From the NCBI GenBank assembly GCA_018881555.1, contig JACAXG010000013.1:6920191-6984190 (forward strand): a stretch of 64,000 nt of DNA, read 5' to 3'. The stretch is from Amblyornis subalaris (taxonomy: Eukaryota > Chordata > Aves > Passeriformes > Ptilonorhynchidae). The position numbers and the translations under genes were made by a program. Below the pieces are notes generated by a model. The model was not told where the DNA came from, searched no databases, and saw only the letters and a list, made by a program, of their open reading frames with translations. Positions 24,001 through 37,600 of the stretch are shown here, piece by piece. Position 1 is the first letter of the stretch. Each line of letters begins with the position of its first letter.

Positions 24001-24204
24001 ATATTGCACTGCAGTGCTCAAGAAGCAGCTAAATATTCCTGCAGAACAGATTTGCTGAAATTCTGACATCCAGATGAGGATGACTAAACCTTGAAAGTAT
24101 GTGAATTGAGGCTGTGTCTATGTACTGACTCTGAGGTGTCTGAGTTCACCAGGAAGTGGTGCAAAAATATTTTTCAGGGACATATCTTCCTTTAGTGTAA
24201 AGGC

Positions 24205-24225
24205 AAAAAAGAAAGAAAGAAAGAA
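24205..24225. repeat. (AAAG)n microsatellite
   Basis: About four to five gaaa units following a short A run (aaaaaagaaagaaagaaag). Confidence 0.85.
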
Positions 24226-24479
24226 TAGACTAGCAGATTACATATCCCAAATACCTACCTTCGATATGTTCTGCATCTGTGTTAACTTTGTTGTTTCAGA
24301 TATTATATTTATTGTTTGAACAAAACTAGGCATGTAAAATAGAGCATATAAAAATCTGGATTTTGGGGAGNGTTTGTTTTTTTTTTTTTTTAAAGAAAAG
24401 ATAACAAAAAGGGCATCTCTTGATAAAATTAAAATTGGTCAAGGAAAATATCTTTCTTTTGTAGAAAATATTTGAGAGA

Positions 24480-24720
24480 AACAAACAGTTCTCCCCCACA
24501 GTCTGGCCACAGCTCTGGCACTCGACCTGTATTCAATACTAGCTGATTGGCCTGGCACAAACCTGTGACACACCCAGGGTGTTTTGGAACAGGCAGCACA
24601 ATCAACGTTGATGTGGGAGCTCTCTCGAGCACGAACACGAACAAGCAGCACAAAAGCTCTGGAGATTCACGGCTCTGCCGTAGCCCAGCCCGGCTGACTG
24701 GGCTTGGATGTGTGAGCAAG
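24480..24720. other. GC- and CpG-enriched pocket of unknown nature
   Basis: This patch is clearly GC-richer than its surroundings and carries about eight CpGs between 24517 and 24700 (ctcgacc, aacgttg, ctctcgagcacgaacacgaac, tcacggctctgccg, cccggctg). It includes the short repeat cacgaacacgaac and a near-palindrome gagctctctcgagc. Frames are open on both strands, but no motif is recognisable. It could be a regulatory element or the remnant of an LTR or other repeat that I do not recognise. Confidence 0.35.
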
Positions 24721-27700
24721 GGAGCTGTTTGCAAACAGCTTTTCCAAATGGGTCCTGCATTCTCTTTGAAATGGTTTTCAAGTTGAGTTCACTTCAGTTT
24801 TCTTTGAGTTCTGTTCTGCTTCACACACAGCTTTATTTCGCTTTCAAACTTTTNCTCATCCCTGACTCAAGTTGGACATGTGGAGTGGGATCACTGCTAN
24901 TAAAGGGAGGATCATGTTCCAGGGACAGCGACTTATGTATAATTTAAACCATTCCAACAAAACTGCACAAATAACAATTACCTGGATAACCTAATATATA
25001 TTGGCTTGAGAAACAAAACTTTGGTGTTTTGAGAAAAGACCAGTTATTGTTTCTTCTCATATTTACAAAAGCACATCTGAGTTGCAGCTGTCTGTCAAGT
25101 GAAGTCCTGTCTGCATACAACACAACTAATTCTTCAGGAAAACCCATTCAGCCATTCCTANCAGAATAACCTGCCTTAGAGGTTTTGTGAGCACAAAGAG
25201 CACATCTTATAGTCCATCATCAACTCCACCTGTAGNCAATCACTTTGTAGAAGAAAGAAGAGCCCCAAGAGGAGCAGAAGTCTCAGTTTGCTGTAGAAGC
25301 ACTGCCACACATGTGCAAGAACACCTCCAGTTCTCCCAGGACAGGACATGTCCCAAGCACATCCTGAAATGAACCACATTAATCTAGAAGTGCAAAGCTA
25401 ATTCTGCTTCAAAATCTAGGCTATCTAAGCAACTTCTTATGGAAACTGTTGCCACAACGCAGCAGGAAAGAGACATCATAAATTAAAGTGTGGAGAAAAC
25501 AGTCTCTTCATCCCAATAACCACCCATTTAATTCTCAGAATTTTCTCTTAATCAGTAGCATTAAGTTGTAGACTCCCAGTGAAACAAACACAGAGGAATG
25601 TTCTTCAGTCACACTCGTGCTGTCTAGTTAACACTGCAGGATAGTAACAACATCACCAAAAGTAGAATTTGATCCATTTTTCTTAGATAATAGTTGTTTT
25701 TAGATCAAATACAAATTGCAGAGGCTTAGCCTTTCCATTATGTAATTTAATTGTCATCCTCTCCCTTCTCTACACAGAAAAAAGATAAATGCCTTTTTGG
25801 CTTCTAAATTCGTATCCTTGAGACAGACAAAGCATGGATGAACATATTNAACACTAGAGCTGTTGCTTCCTGGTGAGAATGAGGGGATCATTTTCTATGC
25901 ATCTTCTGGCCTGCTATAGAAATCTATAGCACATTAATCATTTCTAAACTCAATCTCAGTGTGAGGTGGGAGCAGAGTAATTTACTGTGTCTGCATCNGA
26001 TTTTTCTTTCATCAGACTTTTATACAGCTCAGTGGAAGAAACTAATACTTATAAGCTTAACAGGAACGTATTCCTGGTGAGGTTACGTTACTGTTACCCA
26101 AATGTAGAANGGAATAATTAAGTCTCTCTTAAGTAAGCATCCACTGTATAATAATTCTTAAACTCATTCATGCCATAAATTGAACTAATTAAATTAGAGA
26201 TGTTTCTTCCCCAATATACAACAGGTATGTAAGCACTGAGACAGCAGAATGATGTTCATAATATCTATACCTACGTAGATGAGCCAAAACTGACAGTCTA
26301 ATTCCTGGATAACATCAGTGGTGAAATGCATTAACCATATGCTGTAACTTGGAATAAATCCCCCATCTTCTTTATTCATGGTGCTTCTAAAAGCTGTGTT
26401 ACCACATTGCTGCTGTATTCCATTTACTTCCTTCAGAGCTGGTGGTACCATACAAGGAATGGGTCTGAAGACAAGACAACATTGCATTGGGAAGGAATGG
26501 CAATATTTACTTTCTTACTGGCATGGAACACATTCTCACAGCTGCCTGAACCTGGCATAGGCTGAAAAAACATCATCCCCACCCTCTTCGTCATTATTTT
26601 TCCCTACACCAGCTCTTCACTGTCTCAGCACAAGCACTCACACAACTGAGTACTCCTGGATCAGGAACAGTGCTGATTAAAATTTTGGGTGGGATAACTC
26701 TCTCTGCTCTCTGCCTCCTATTCCTATTCGTCAACTGGATCTCCTTTGGGAATGCTGAGAATCACTCAAGCCCAGGTGGCCCTGAGCAGTGCTGAGCTAC
26801 TCCAGGTACTTTTCAAGGCACAGAGGCATTTCTATAATTTGCTACAGGGACTCACCCAAAAGGTGACCTCAGAGCCCTCTGCAAAACCCCTAAGGAGAGG
26901 AAGAAGGACAAAGGGAAGAATTCAGCTCCCTCTCCATTTAATAAGACTGAAATCACAACAGTGTTTTCTTTGCTTGAAGCTGTCTTGACTTAAAATGAAT
27001 AAGAATTCACCANTGCACAGAAAATATATAACTTAGTACCCAGAAAAATAATTCTGTATCCTTAGAGGGTCAAACTCAGCACTACAATCTGCCTGCTCAA
27101 GTTGTACAAAGCATCTGCAAACTACAGTCACTGGCCTGCTAACACAAACAGCAGATTTTTCTTTCTTTTTTTTTTTTTGCAACTGGCCCAAAGAAGGAGA
27201 AGACGCCAAGGAAACTGAAACTGATCCTCTGCATTTCTTTCTAATTCTCCTTAATGCATATGATTCACACATTGCCTAGAATTTGCATATATATTATTAA
27301 TTTTCTGTACCCATTTGATTTGATTTGATTGGTGCTGCAGACAATGCACTGGAGTGACCATCCAGACTCTGGAAAATGTTCCTGAACAGGGAGCTTTGAT
27401 CCTCGTGTTTTCACTCAGTTTGGTTATTGATAGGTAGCTATCAGCATATATTNGAATATCCTTTAATTCACAGCAGAAAGAGACAATGCCATTGTTCTAC
27501 CTAACCTCTAAGGTTATGTGGTGTGCAGCAAATTTACAGGGATGTGGCATTCCTTGAGCCCCTGCCACTTCCCATATTCACAAACTTTTATTTTGCCTGG
27601 TGTTTATAAATGGTTTGTTCAGTGCTTGCTGAGAGAGAGCATATAATGATGCTGTAAAGGGTCAAGTCCTCATTAGACTCTTCCAAAATTATTGAGGATT

Positions 27701-29085
27701 CCAAACAGGAACACTGGAAAGGGATATCACGGCTGCCTATTCTTACCTTCTCTTCCCTCAAACCATAAGGACAATTTTTATGCCAAGATTCAAAGTTAGC
27801 AATGTTCCTGTTCAAAAAAAAGAAAAAAAAGAGNAAAAGAAAATCTTGAAGCATTTCCACAGGAGGATTTCTGCATATTTCACCTTCTCCTACAAATCAA
27901 ACCCAGATACCTGGGGGTGGGAGGAAGGTTGGGCAGAGACCAAGCATAAAAGGAGTGCAGTGTGATTTAACTGTCAGAAAGCTATGAAGGTAGAGGAGTG
28001 GGCTGAACTGGAAAGATTACAGTTTCANCTCCAGATACCCTCCTTGATATACACAATCCATTTATTTCTCATAATTCAGGCTTTCCTTAAACAGGCAGGA
28101 CAACTATTTCTGTACTTATATTAATGTTGTCATTGATACCTTTTCAACTCAGGAGGTACCAGTGAGTGTTAACCTTAGCACATCAATATTCCATCACTGA
28201 CGCTGGCACAAATTCAGAAAAGGAACAACACTGAACTTCCAAAACACCGCAGAAATAACAGGGCTTTCTCACGGTGTCCATATTCACTGCACATACCTTG
28301 GAGAGTAACAGACTCACANGACTTAATCAGCAGCTCTAAACACTTTTTTGTACTGCTGCTTCCCTACTTTAGCAATTTTCTGTTATTTAAAACACTGAAT
28401 GCAAGTGAAACAAATGAATGCATGAGCAAAAAAAAAACAACAATGCCTCTTCCAGCCATCAATACACGCTGGCAAACACACAACTGTAATAATGGGCCCA
28501 TTGTACATTCCTAATGTTTCTCATTAATCAAATCTTGTTTGTATTAGAAGAAGGAAATAACTGTATCCAAATTAACTTGCCAATATGATAGCCATTAATA
28601 ACACCATAGAGTGAAGACTCATGGAATGCAATTATGGTACCAAAGTAATAGTGGTACAAACATAAAACATGATATAGTTGATACAAAGAGTGAAACAATA
28701 TGCATTGTCAGCTGCATACGTAAAGGTGCTTTTGCAGCTCCTTATTCCTCTAATTCCTTGGAACCAAAGCCATTCTCAGGCCACTCAACAGCTCAGACAG
28801 ATGTAAGATGCAATTTGCAGAGTGGCTGCTTCTGGAGGTTTTTCTGCAGGATGCTGAGGAGAGAGCAGATGTGTGGGCAAGAGAGCAGTTCTTGAGCAGT
28901 GAGAGAATTTCATTGCCATGAAAGTCAAGGGAAACACTAGGAGGGACTTGAAAGCTTTAGTTTTACTTGAGCACTTTGTTGCACTTCTTCAGTCCACCTG
29001 TCATGGCTTAGCATCCTGTGATCTGAGCTCCAGGCACCACTTGCCTGGTGGGACTGCAGATCCCCCATTCTCCAACATCTCAACA

Positions 29086-29310
29086 CAGAACAGAATCAGA
29101 GAATCAAAGCCCTCTAAAATCAGAAAGTCTAACCACTAACCCAGCACTGCCAAGTCCACCACTAAACCACGTGTTCACGTGCCAAATCTGCACATCTTTT
29201 AAATCCCTCCAGGGACAGTGACTCCGCCACTTTCCTGAGAAGCTTGTTCCAATGTTTGACAATCCTTCCAGTGAAGAATTTTCCCTAGTATCCAATCTAA
29301 ACATCCCTCA
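29086..29310 (-). mobile_element. CR1 LINE 3' region, diverged
   Basis: In plus-strand reading it starts with an inverted tail (cagaatcagagaatc), then tctaaccactaacccagcactgccaagtccacc, actaaaccacgtgttcacgtgcc, catcttttaaatccctccagggacagtgactccgcc, cttgttccaatgtttgacaatcc, and gtgaagaattttccctagtatccaatctaaac. The order is that of the reversed CR1 3' UTR and the end of ORF2. It is more diverged than the copies at 17.8 and 51.1 kb. About 225 bp, 5'-truncated. Confidence 0.9.
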
Positions 29311-32300
29311 TTTTTCATAGCTACACTAAGTTTTTAGTACAGTTTCCTAAGGATGCAGTGTTTATACATTCTTTCTTGTNTTAGCGCTTATACACAAGCC
29401 ACCAAGTTCTGAATACACTGAGTGATTTTAAATCAGTGTGGTAGAAGAGTAGGGGGCCTCACATTTAACTCTATCCCAATAGGAGAAATGGATGAGAAGA
29501 GATCTTTTCTAACTGTCTCTAATAGAATACTAAGGGAGAGGCTGTGGTATGAACACATATATTATTCATGTGCCTGATGCTCTATGAAAGCTGGAAAAGC
29601 TTTCACATGGCACAAATCTGTAGGAAACCAAGCCTCGTTAGTTTGCTGCTCAGCGAATATTTGCTTATTCCAACCTAGCTATCAGTGCAGGCACTGCAGA
29701 CTTAACTGTATTCTCCCATTCCACAGGTGTGAGCCTAAGATTTTGGCATTTTGCCCACAGCTGACAGGGGATGGAAGCTACGTGAACAAGCCTGATACAA
29801 TTGCAGGACTATTCTTCACTCTGTGACCAATTAGTTCGCCTGCCACAGTCAAAAAAATACAAAAACAAAAACAGACTAAGAAGTAGCAAGCTTCTAGGAA
29901 GCTCAAATATCTTAAAAATACTTACAATTTTATGAAGTATTTTAGGACTTAATTCAAACTCCTCACACGGCCCTCGCTGGAAGTAGTGCAGTGTTTTTGT
30001 AGCACTTTAGGAAGAAGATAATTCACTCTGTAGATATCCTCTGAAGAAAACATGATTATCCCAGCCGGGAAAAGCCAACATAAGTCTCCTGTCCTACCCT
30101 GACACATGGTAATCAATGTCTCACACCCCTGTGAAGGAGCACCCTGGAGGTCAATACTCAAAACACTTAACCAGGGAAGAATCTTGACCAACTGATGCTA
30201 TGATTTCACTGAAGGCAAAGGTATCCCTTGACAGGCCTGTTATTGTTTGTCCATTTCTCATTCACACTGCCACAGTGGTAAGTGAGGAATGGCTGTGATG
30301 GCATGGAAATACTGCATCAGTTCTAGACACTGCCACTGAGCTGCTGCAGGTAGCTGACAGCAGCACAGACAAGCAGTGTCAAAACTGGTCTGAAAAATTA
30401 TTTCATTATAGGAATCGAAGCCACGATTTAAAAATTGTCTTACTTTGGGTATATGAGTTGAATTCTTGCTATCGATCAGTCAAGAAGCCATGTTGTTTAG
30501 GAGTTCTTGAAGGTGGAAGAAACCATAAACATGATATTTTCAGGGTTTTTTGGTTTTTTTTTTAAGAATATAAAATTAAAAAGGAGCCAACATTTCAAAG
30601 CAGCCACCAAGGGATGGATTTTCCCACCTTTCCATATCCCAGGACTATTAAAAGTAAAACAATTAACCCTGAGTAAAATTCCAATAAAAAAAACAAAACA
30701 AAACAAACCCCCAAATTACGTCATGATATTTATGCCAGTAACTAAGATTGCAAGATTCTTCAGCTTTTCTCGTGGGTTGGCTCGGTACCTGAAGCAAAGA
30801 TAAGGGGTCAGTACCCAAGAACAGGTGTATTCCCACCTGGGGTTAAAGGTGCTCTCTGACAGGTTGTAGATCTCTGCTTTGCCTTGGAATTAATTGTTTA
30901 TTTTCCTGTTGAAAATTTTTCAGTTTGCATAAGATACTTAAGTATTGATTAATCCAAAAGGCCAGACAGATACTTCTTCTATTGCCAGCTAGATAGATAA
31001 GTTGGCAGACAGCCCAAACAGACCTTAACATGGGCTTTCATTAATATTTACACATTTTTGTTGGAAGTTTAGCAGTGTTAACCAAGGAGTCAGAGAGCAC
31101 AGAGCATAAAATACATCACAAGACATCTCTTCACCGTCTAGGGATATGAAGGTTAAACATCCACAAGTGGGGGAAAGGTTTTAGCAGGGCACAGCAAATC
31201 TTTGCTTAAGTGCATTCTCTGCTTTTAAACACTAGTCCAGAAAATATTTTATTTCTCATTAAACAGTCTGGTCTTTACTGGAAGAAATTAAAACATTGCT
31301 GCATAAAATATTTGTCCAAAACACGGTGCAGAAACACGCAGTTCTACAATTACCAGAGCAGAGAAATACCACAGTTGGCTGTTCATCTGTGCAGCTTATA
31401 GAGAATGGGAGTAAAAATGTGATGGAACAGAAGAACAGTGCTTAATACACAGTATCAGGCAATAGTCACACCATCTATATATTAGTAAAGGCTATTTCTG
31501 TTTTCAAAATGGATTTCCTTCACCGTATCTTGCACATACAGACATCCATGGATGACTTCTAATCAAAATTAATAGGATCATCCAGATTTTTAAGTAATAA
31601 GTTATATGAAGTACTGCTTCAAGTTATTGTTATACTGGTTAATATACTTTAATGTATTGGTGTATTAAATACATTAATGATACATTTGAATACATAACTA
31701 ATGTATTAACGGATGTGCTAAAGTTAATATTTTATTTTGTTAGACCATCTGTATTTATAAAAGTCTTCATCTCTCAGTCTATGAGCAGAGCCCACACTGT
31801 TACGCACAAGTACAGTACATATAAAAATGACTCTGTGACTCTTTCACAGTTTTTAAGTTAGTAGTAGAAATGTTAAAGAGTCCAACAATGTTGAAAGCCC
31901 CAACAAAATCCTTTTTTAAGTAATGATGATATTCCTCCAAAGAGACCATAACAAAGGACTGGTTCTACAAATTAAAGTTTCAGTGATGAGGAGAGTTTTA
32001 TTTGTCTTGGCCACTACATCCTTATTTTCTATTTCTGAGTAGCTACTGGTTTGTTTGCTCTCAAGAGAGTCCATCTATCTTGCTCAGCTCCTGCTGTTCT
32101 GGGATGAAAATGGGGGACTAGGCCAGAAAAAAGTTTTCCTCACATTTTTAGGCAAAAAGATAAATAAAAACTGCTTTAAAATCTCAGTTTGGATATTAGA
32201 ATTGAAACATTTAGCTATTCGTGTGACATGCTGCTTTTCAAGTTGCACATCTCGTTATTTTATTGTGGAGGACCTGGTCAAAAGCNAGTATTCACCTCAG

Positions 32301-34519
32301 TGAATACTCTGGAATCCTAGATGTAATATGAAAGGGTTAATACCAATGTTGTCTGAAATTCCCCAAATAAAGGCTTACTGTAAACTTCACTCTGTGCTGT
32401 GCCCTTATACAAAATAAACAGAAACTGCTCTGAGTCAGTAACGATGTCTCCACTGTGCTAGAGCATCCCACCGCCCTTTTTTGGGTCAGGAGCACAGGTC
32501 CCTCTCCTGGTGGGCTAAAAGATCTTCAGAATTATATTTGCTTCAGGATGTGTAAATGTATCTGTTACACTCCTAAATCATAATCTTTTCCCAAAGCACT
32601 GAGCATGGGGACAGGGATGGACCAGGATATGTCACATTTGTGTCACAGCNGACACTAACGGTGCCTTTCCCACCCCACATTCTGCACTGGAGATGTGGGC
32701 AAGATTCTCCTGGACACATTCCCTGCATTTCCTTGGTTGTCTTTCTTAAAAATATGGTCATCTTCTCCTACAGAGGGTTAGATTTATGGCCTTTCCTGCC
32801 CACTATTTTTGCTTCGATCAATTCTGAATTATACAGCAAGAAAGCTCCAAGAGAAGGAAGACCTATAACAAGAGTCAGACAGCAAATATAGTGATGGGTT
32901 TGAGACCCTCTTTTAGGTAAGCACAGGAAGGAATGTTTCACCCTCTTCCTGGATGTCTCCAGAACTCAGGCACTGATAGCACCTTATTCAATTCTGTTGC
33001 TACAGTTCCTTTGGAAGAACTTTAAAATTAAATGTAAATTTAAATTATTTAAAATAATGACCTTTAATCCTGTGAAATGGGATTAACGTGTAGAACAGAT
33101 TTTCCTCATCAGGAATTACACGTGGGGACCTCTGGCCCTCTCTGCTGCTCTGATTGCAGTGGATTTGCCTCATGTCCTTCCAAATGCCTGCCTTTTAGCT
33201 GTCTCTTGGGAGCTGTAAACTGAGGATATCTCACACTGCATTTGTTTCCTACTTTGGATCTCCTCTTGGACCAAATTTGAAGATCAGGTCCAACACAGCA
33301 CCATTCCAAGGGCCCAGCCTTTAGCATTTCTGTGTTTAAGGGTCTAGCACATTATCTGAAATTTTACAAGACAAAACTCTAGTGCACTTTATTTCAATGC
33401 TAAAAAAAAAAAAAATGTATATTTCCATTAGTGAAAATGCATAATGAAAAGCCTCACCACCTTGAACTGCATTCTGAAAGTACCCTCTATTATGTGTTTG
33501 CTACATTTCCTGGGGGTACAACTGTCCTGCAGAGGATATAATTATTAGAGAGAGGAAAGTAACCTGCCTCACGAGAGCCTTCCATAGAACTTCCCCCTGT
33601 ATTTTTAATTCTCTAAGGTTTTTACTTTGAAAAATTATTTTACAGCCCAAAGAACAATCCTTCTGGCTTGAAGTCCACTTTTACTGATACACCCCTTTCT
33701 TTTCTCCCAGGAAATAAAATTCAATCCCATTTATGACTTTGTTTAAATGAACTGAGATTTCACCTGAATGATTTATCATCCTTCAGCAGAAGGCAACACC
33801 AATCTTATCAGCACACTTTGAGTGTCCAGAGTTCAATTAGAACAGTTTGTAGCTGGTTGTCTTATTGAAGCCAGGTGACCTGAGGTCAGCATTGACTGTA
33901 TATTTTATTGATGTGGCTCTTTCCTTGACAGTTGTTTAGAGAAAAGCAAAAATATAAAACACAGCTTAGAGAATAACCCCTAAAAGTGCTGCAAAATGGG
34001 CAATTACTTATCATACCTCATCCCCTCTCAGGATGCTCCTGGGGCTTGGAATCTCTCCCACAAACAGTGTCTGATGATCAAATTGTACCTTTATGCCAGC
34101 TAAGGTTTTGGGAATGTACTTTCTTTGCTTAAAGCTTCCGAAGTATTAAACATTCCAAATGTTAGTTGGCAGATTCCAATAGTGGAAGGATTGCTTTAAC
34201 ATTGTGCTGCTTTAATATTAACAGCACTGCAAAATTAATTATAGTTTTCTTGAGTCTGTCTGATGTGTTTCTTACACATAAGGAATAAAAATATGCTTGT
34301 GAATTTCAAGATCAATGGACTATTCAGAAGTATCAGAGTGACAATGCAACACATTACAAATGCCCTGTGCTTCTAAAGCAATTCTAGATCTAAGGAAAAA
34401 CTCAAAATCTCATTCACACACAAGCAAAAATAAAAGGTCCTATCAAAAAGTTTATTTGATGGTCTAAGAAATCACTTTATAAAAAGAAATATTTTTACAC
34501 AGACATGTCTTGAAAAACA
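29311..34519. other. Intron sequence with AT-rich inverted repeats
   Basis: Holds interrupted T and A runs near 30.55 and 30.69 kb, an AT-rich inverted-repeat cluster at 31640-31712 (listed separately), a slightly GC-richer patch near 32.44-32.52 kb and a 14-A run near 33.40 kb. No exon or mobile element was recognised. Confidence 0.5.
31640..31712. repeat. AT-rich inverted-repeat cluster (aatgtatta / taatacatt)
   Basis: Arms taatgtatt (31650-31658) and aatacatta (31668-31676) are perfect reverse complements separated by 9 bases. Related aatacat and taatgtatta words follow at about 31690-31709, so several alternative hairpins are possible. Confidence 0.7.
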
Positions 34520-34619
34520 TGGAACATGGTCTAGTGGAAGGTGTCCCTACCCCCAGCAGGGGTTTGGAACAAGATGAGCTTTAAGGTCCCTTCCAATCCA
34601 AACCATTTTGTGATTCTAT
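34520..34619 (+). mobile_element. CR1 LINE 3' end, short
   Basis: About 100 bp of plus-strand CR1 3' UTR: catggtctagtggaaggtg, tccctacccccagcagggg, ttggaacaagatgagc, tttaaggtcccttccaatcc and the tail aaccattttgtgattctat. It is a strongly 5'-truncated, fairly young-looking copy. Confidence 0.93.
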
Positions 34620-37600
34620 TTTTTGGAGCAGAGCCATAGATTTATAAGACAACTGTTTTGAAATTTTTTTTTTATCTTTGACTAACAGGGAGTCAAGATT
34701 TCAATACAAATACCTGTGCAAGAAACCTTTCAATATACTATGACTCCACAACTGATAATCCATGGGAAACAGAATGGCTTCAAAATATTTTCTCTTGAAA
34801 TGGAAACCAGTTTGCAGAAACAAGGGCAGTTCTCTGTGTTTTCTGACCACTCTTTCTTCTCAACACTTTTTCTCTGAGTCAAGTCAGCTACTTTTAATGT
34901 AAACTCAGACTCCTGCCTGAAACAACATCACTTGGGGAGAACAATTCCTCTTATATAAAATACACTGCAGTAAATATATAACAGGCTATCAATGTTCTCA
35001 AGATATATACAAACGTTCTGACCCCAAAAAGTCTTCATTTTGCCAATTAAAAAAATAATAACAAATGGAGGCCTATTCCACTCCAAGCACAGCAGTAGGG
35101 AGATGTGGAATAACCATATAGATATATGGTTATATGGATATACATCTGCATCATGGATATAACAAGGTATTCAGGTAATTGTGAGATAAATCCTGTTCCA
35201 GTTCGTCTGCATAGTCAAAGAACACATTCCCAACTAGAGGGATTACACTTGAGTCAAACCACAGTCATAACCCTTAACCCCAGTGTTCGAGTTTTCTGGT
35301 GGATTTTGTTTTTTAATGGATGCTTGGAAACTCAAATGTCTTTAGCTTAAATGATTTGGGTGGACAATTAATTGTCTGTTGCTCCCACAGTGTGAGAATG
35401 CATCAACATAGAATATAGACACTTTTTGAAGGACAATGGAGCAAATAACATTTAAATCTTTCTTAAAAGCAAATCACTCTGACTTGACTAATTGATAAGA
35501 GCAGTGATTTCAATATAATCGAATTGAAATAAAGCAGTTAAGCATTTAAGACTTCAATAACCATCCTAAAAATCAATCTTTCTTTTAAAGTAGCCTCACA
35601 GCCATGCCTTAGATTTCACAGCTTTAAAGAAAAAAAGTGCCTATAAAACATTTGTGTGGTGAAATTTTTTTTTTAAAAGATCACATTTGTGAAACACTCT
35701 AAACAAATTTTAAAAAATCACCAAAAACCCCATACCCAAAAATGGATGTTTCTCTGGGGAACTGGACGCCCAATACGATTTCTGCTTGCATGCATATGTG
35801 TGACTGTCAAACAATGACTGATTGCCTTGATTTCTCCTGGTGAAGATCAATAGCTGCTTTAAAAGGAGACAGATTCATGGAAGCTATTGGATCCAAATAG
35901 TTTATTGCTTTGTGCTCATCCTTTTGTTTAATGGCAGCTCTCAGAGTCACCCTGGCAATTATTCTATAAGTTGACTTTCAAGTAACTTCCTTGCACATCC
36001 CATGGCCTTTCAAAGATTGTGTCCAAAATCAGCATCTCCCTCTCCCAAAGTGTTTAACTTATGGGTGATGTTACATCCTTCAGCATCACATGAGGGCACT
36101 TAGTAGGAGTTATACGCTAAGGGAACAGTACAATTTACTTTCAGCCTCTGGAGCAATCCTTGATCTCTGGAATCAGCTACTTGTTGGAAACGTCTTAGAT
36201 TTGTGTTGCTGATTTTGATGTCAAAAGAGTGAGCAATCTACTGCACTTCAGATAAACATCCAAATGCCTGTGGGCTCATCTCAAGGTACCTGACCTACTC
36301 AAATCTCTGACTTTCCTACGGTGGTCTGGAAATCCATATCCTTTCACTATTATTAGATCATAATCCAATTAGTCATCAAGTGCAGTAGGTAGGTTTCATT
36401 ACTCTGTAGTTTGTGTAGTATTGAAAAACAGATTTTCTTACCTCATTATTGTACCATAGATGTCTTTTTCAGCTTCTGGCCAACCCAGTTATTCTCTCTA
36501 CACCATCCTAAGGCTCTGCCTGCCCTCACCCCCCTCTGGTTATGTAGAGAAAGAAACAATTTTTGAATAGAACATTAAATTCTAAGAAACTTCAAGGAAA
36601 AAACCCAACCTTTCATCCAAAAACCTAAAAAAAATCCAGTCACTTATGTTACTGAAACCCAGATTGCTTCTTCCCCTCAACATGTGACGTAAGAGGATGA
36701 CAGGCCATACCTATGTCAGCTGCTTCTGCTACAGCAGGCTGGACTGAACCCAGGCTCAGTCAGTCAGGTGTCACATCAGAGTGCAGAGTGCATGTGCCTG
36801 TCGTGGGAACACACACACAAGGGGAGCTGCCAACTCAGGTTTGAGGGTCTCTTGCAGCAACACCAGTGTGGGACTCAGCCCATGATGCCAGAGCACTCCC
36901 CAGGCTTACACACAGCACTTCTCCACAAAGGAATTTGTGGTGTGTATCAGTGGCTGTAAAGCCTTCAAGTGACTCCATCACGAGCTTCCTTCACATTTAT
37001 AATCATGTCTCAGAAATACAGAATACACAATCATGGTTAAAACAAAGCTAGGATTAAACACAGCATCACAGGCTTGTCAAGGATTTTTAGCTGGGAAGTT
37101 TCAGCTATCGTGACTTGAAACCATGGTGACTGCATGACAGACAAGCCTGGATTCTCTTGGTGGGACAGAAATGAGTAGATCTAACACACAAAGTACCTTA
37201 CTTTATCTATTACTTGTGGAAACGGTATCAAGAAAAGCAGAGGATATCTTGCAACTTAAAAAAAAATAATTTAAAAACACAGCAGTAATTCTCAGCCAGC
37301 CTTTCTTTCTCCTTATCTGCTTAGGAGCCAGGCATCCCTCCTGTTGGTGCCACATTATGCTCTCTGCATCAATCATTGCTCTGAAACTGTCACTTTTTCC
37401 ACCCAGTTACTTGTTTCACACGCCACTAAGAGCTACCTCTAAGGTAGGGCCACACCACTAGGTCAGAAAAGTGAAATGCTCACTTATCTGATCACTGTTT
37501 TACGAGATGAGAAGCAAAACACCACTGTGGAAGCTGCAGTGAGCAGACAAGCTTTATGCACCGCTCTGAGGAGGGAAGACACACAATACCAAATTTGGTA

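Larger units (their letters stand above)
17973..29085. other. Long gene-free intron stretch with pyrimidine-rich block
   Basis: Eleven kilobases with no recognised CR1, LTR or exon. Contents: a strongly T+C-rich plus-strand block at about 20480-21060, a GC-rich patch at about 22.00-22.06 kb, an (AAAG)n run at 24205-24225, a T run near 24.38 kb, a CpG-enriched pocket at about 24480-24720 (listed separately), T and A runs near 27.17 and 27.82 kb, and three tttga units near 27.32 kb. A TATA-like ctatataaga at 18714-18723 has no supporting context. Confidence 0.5.
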
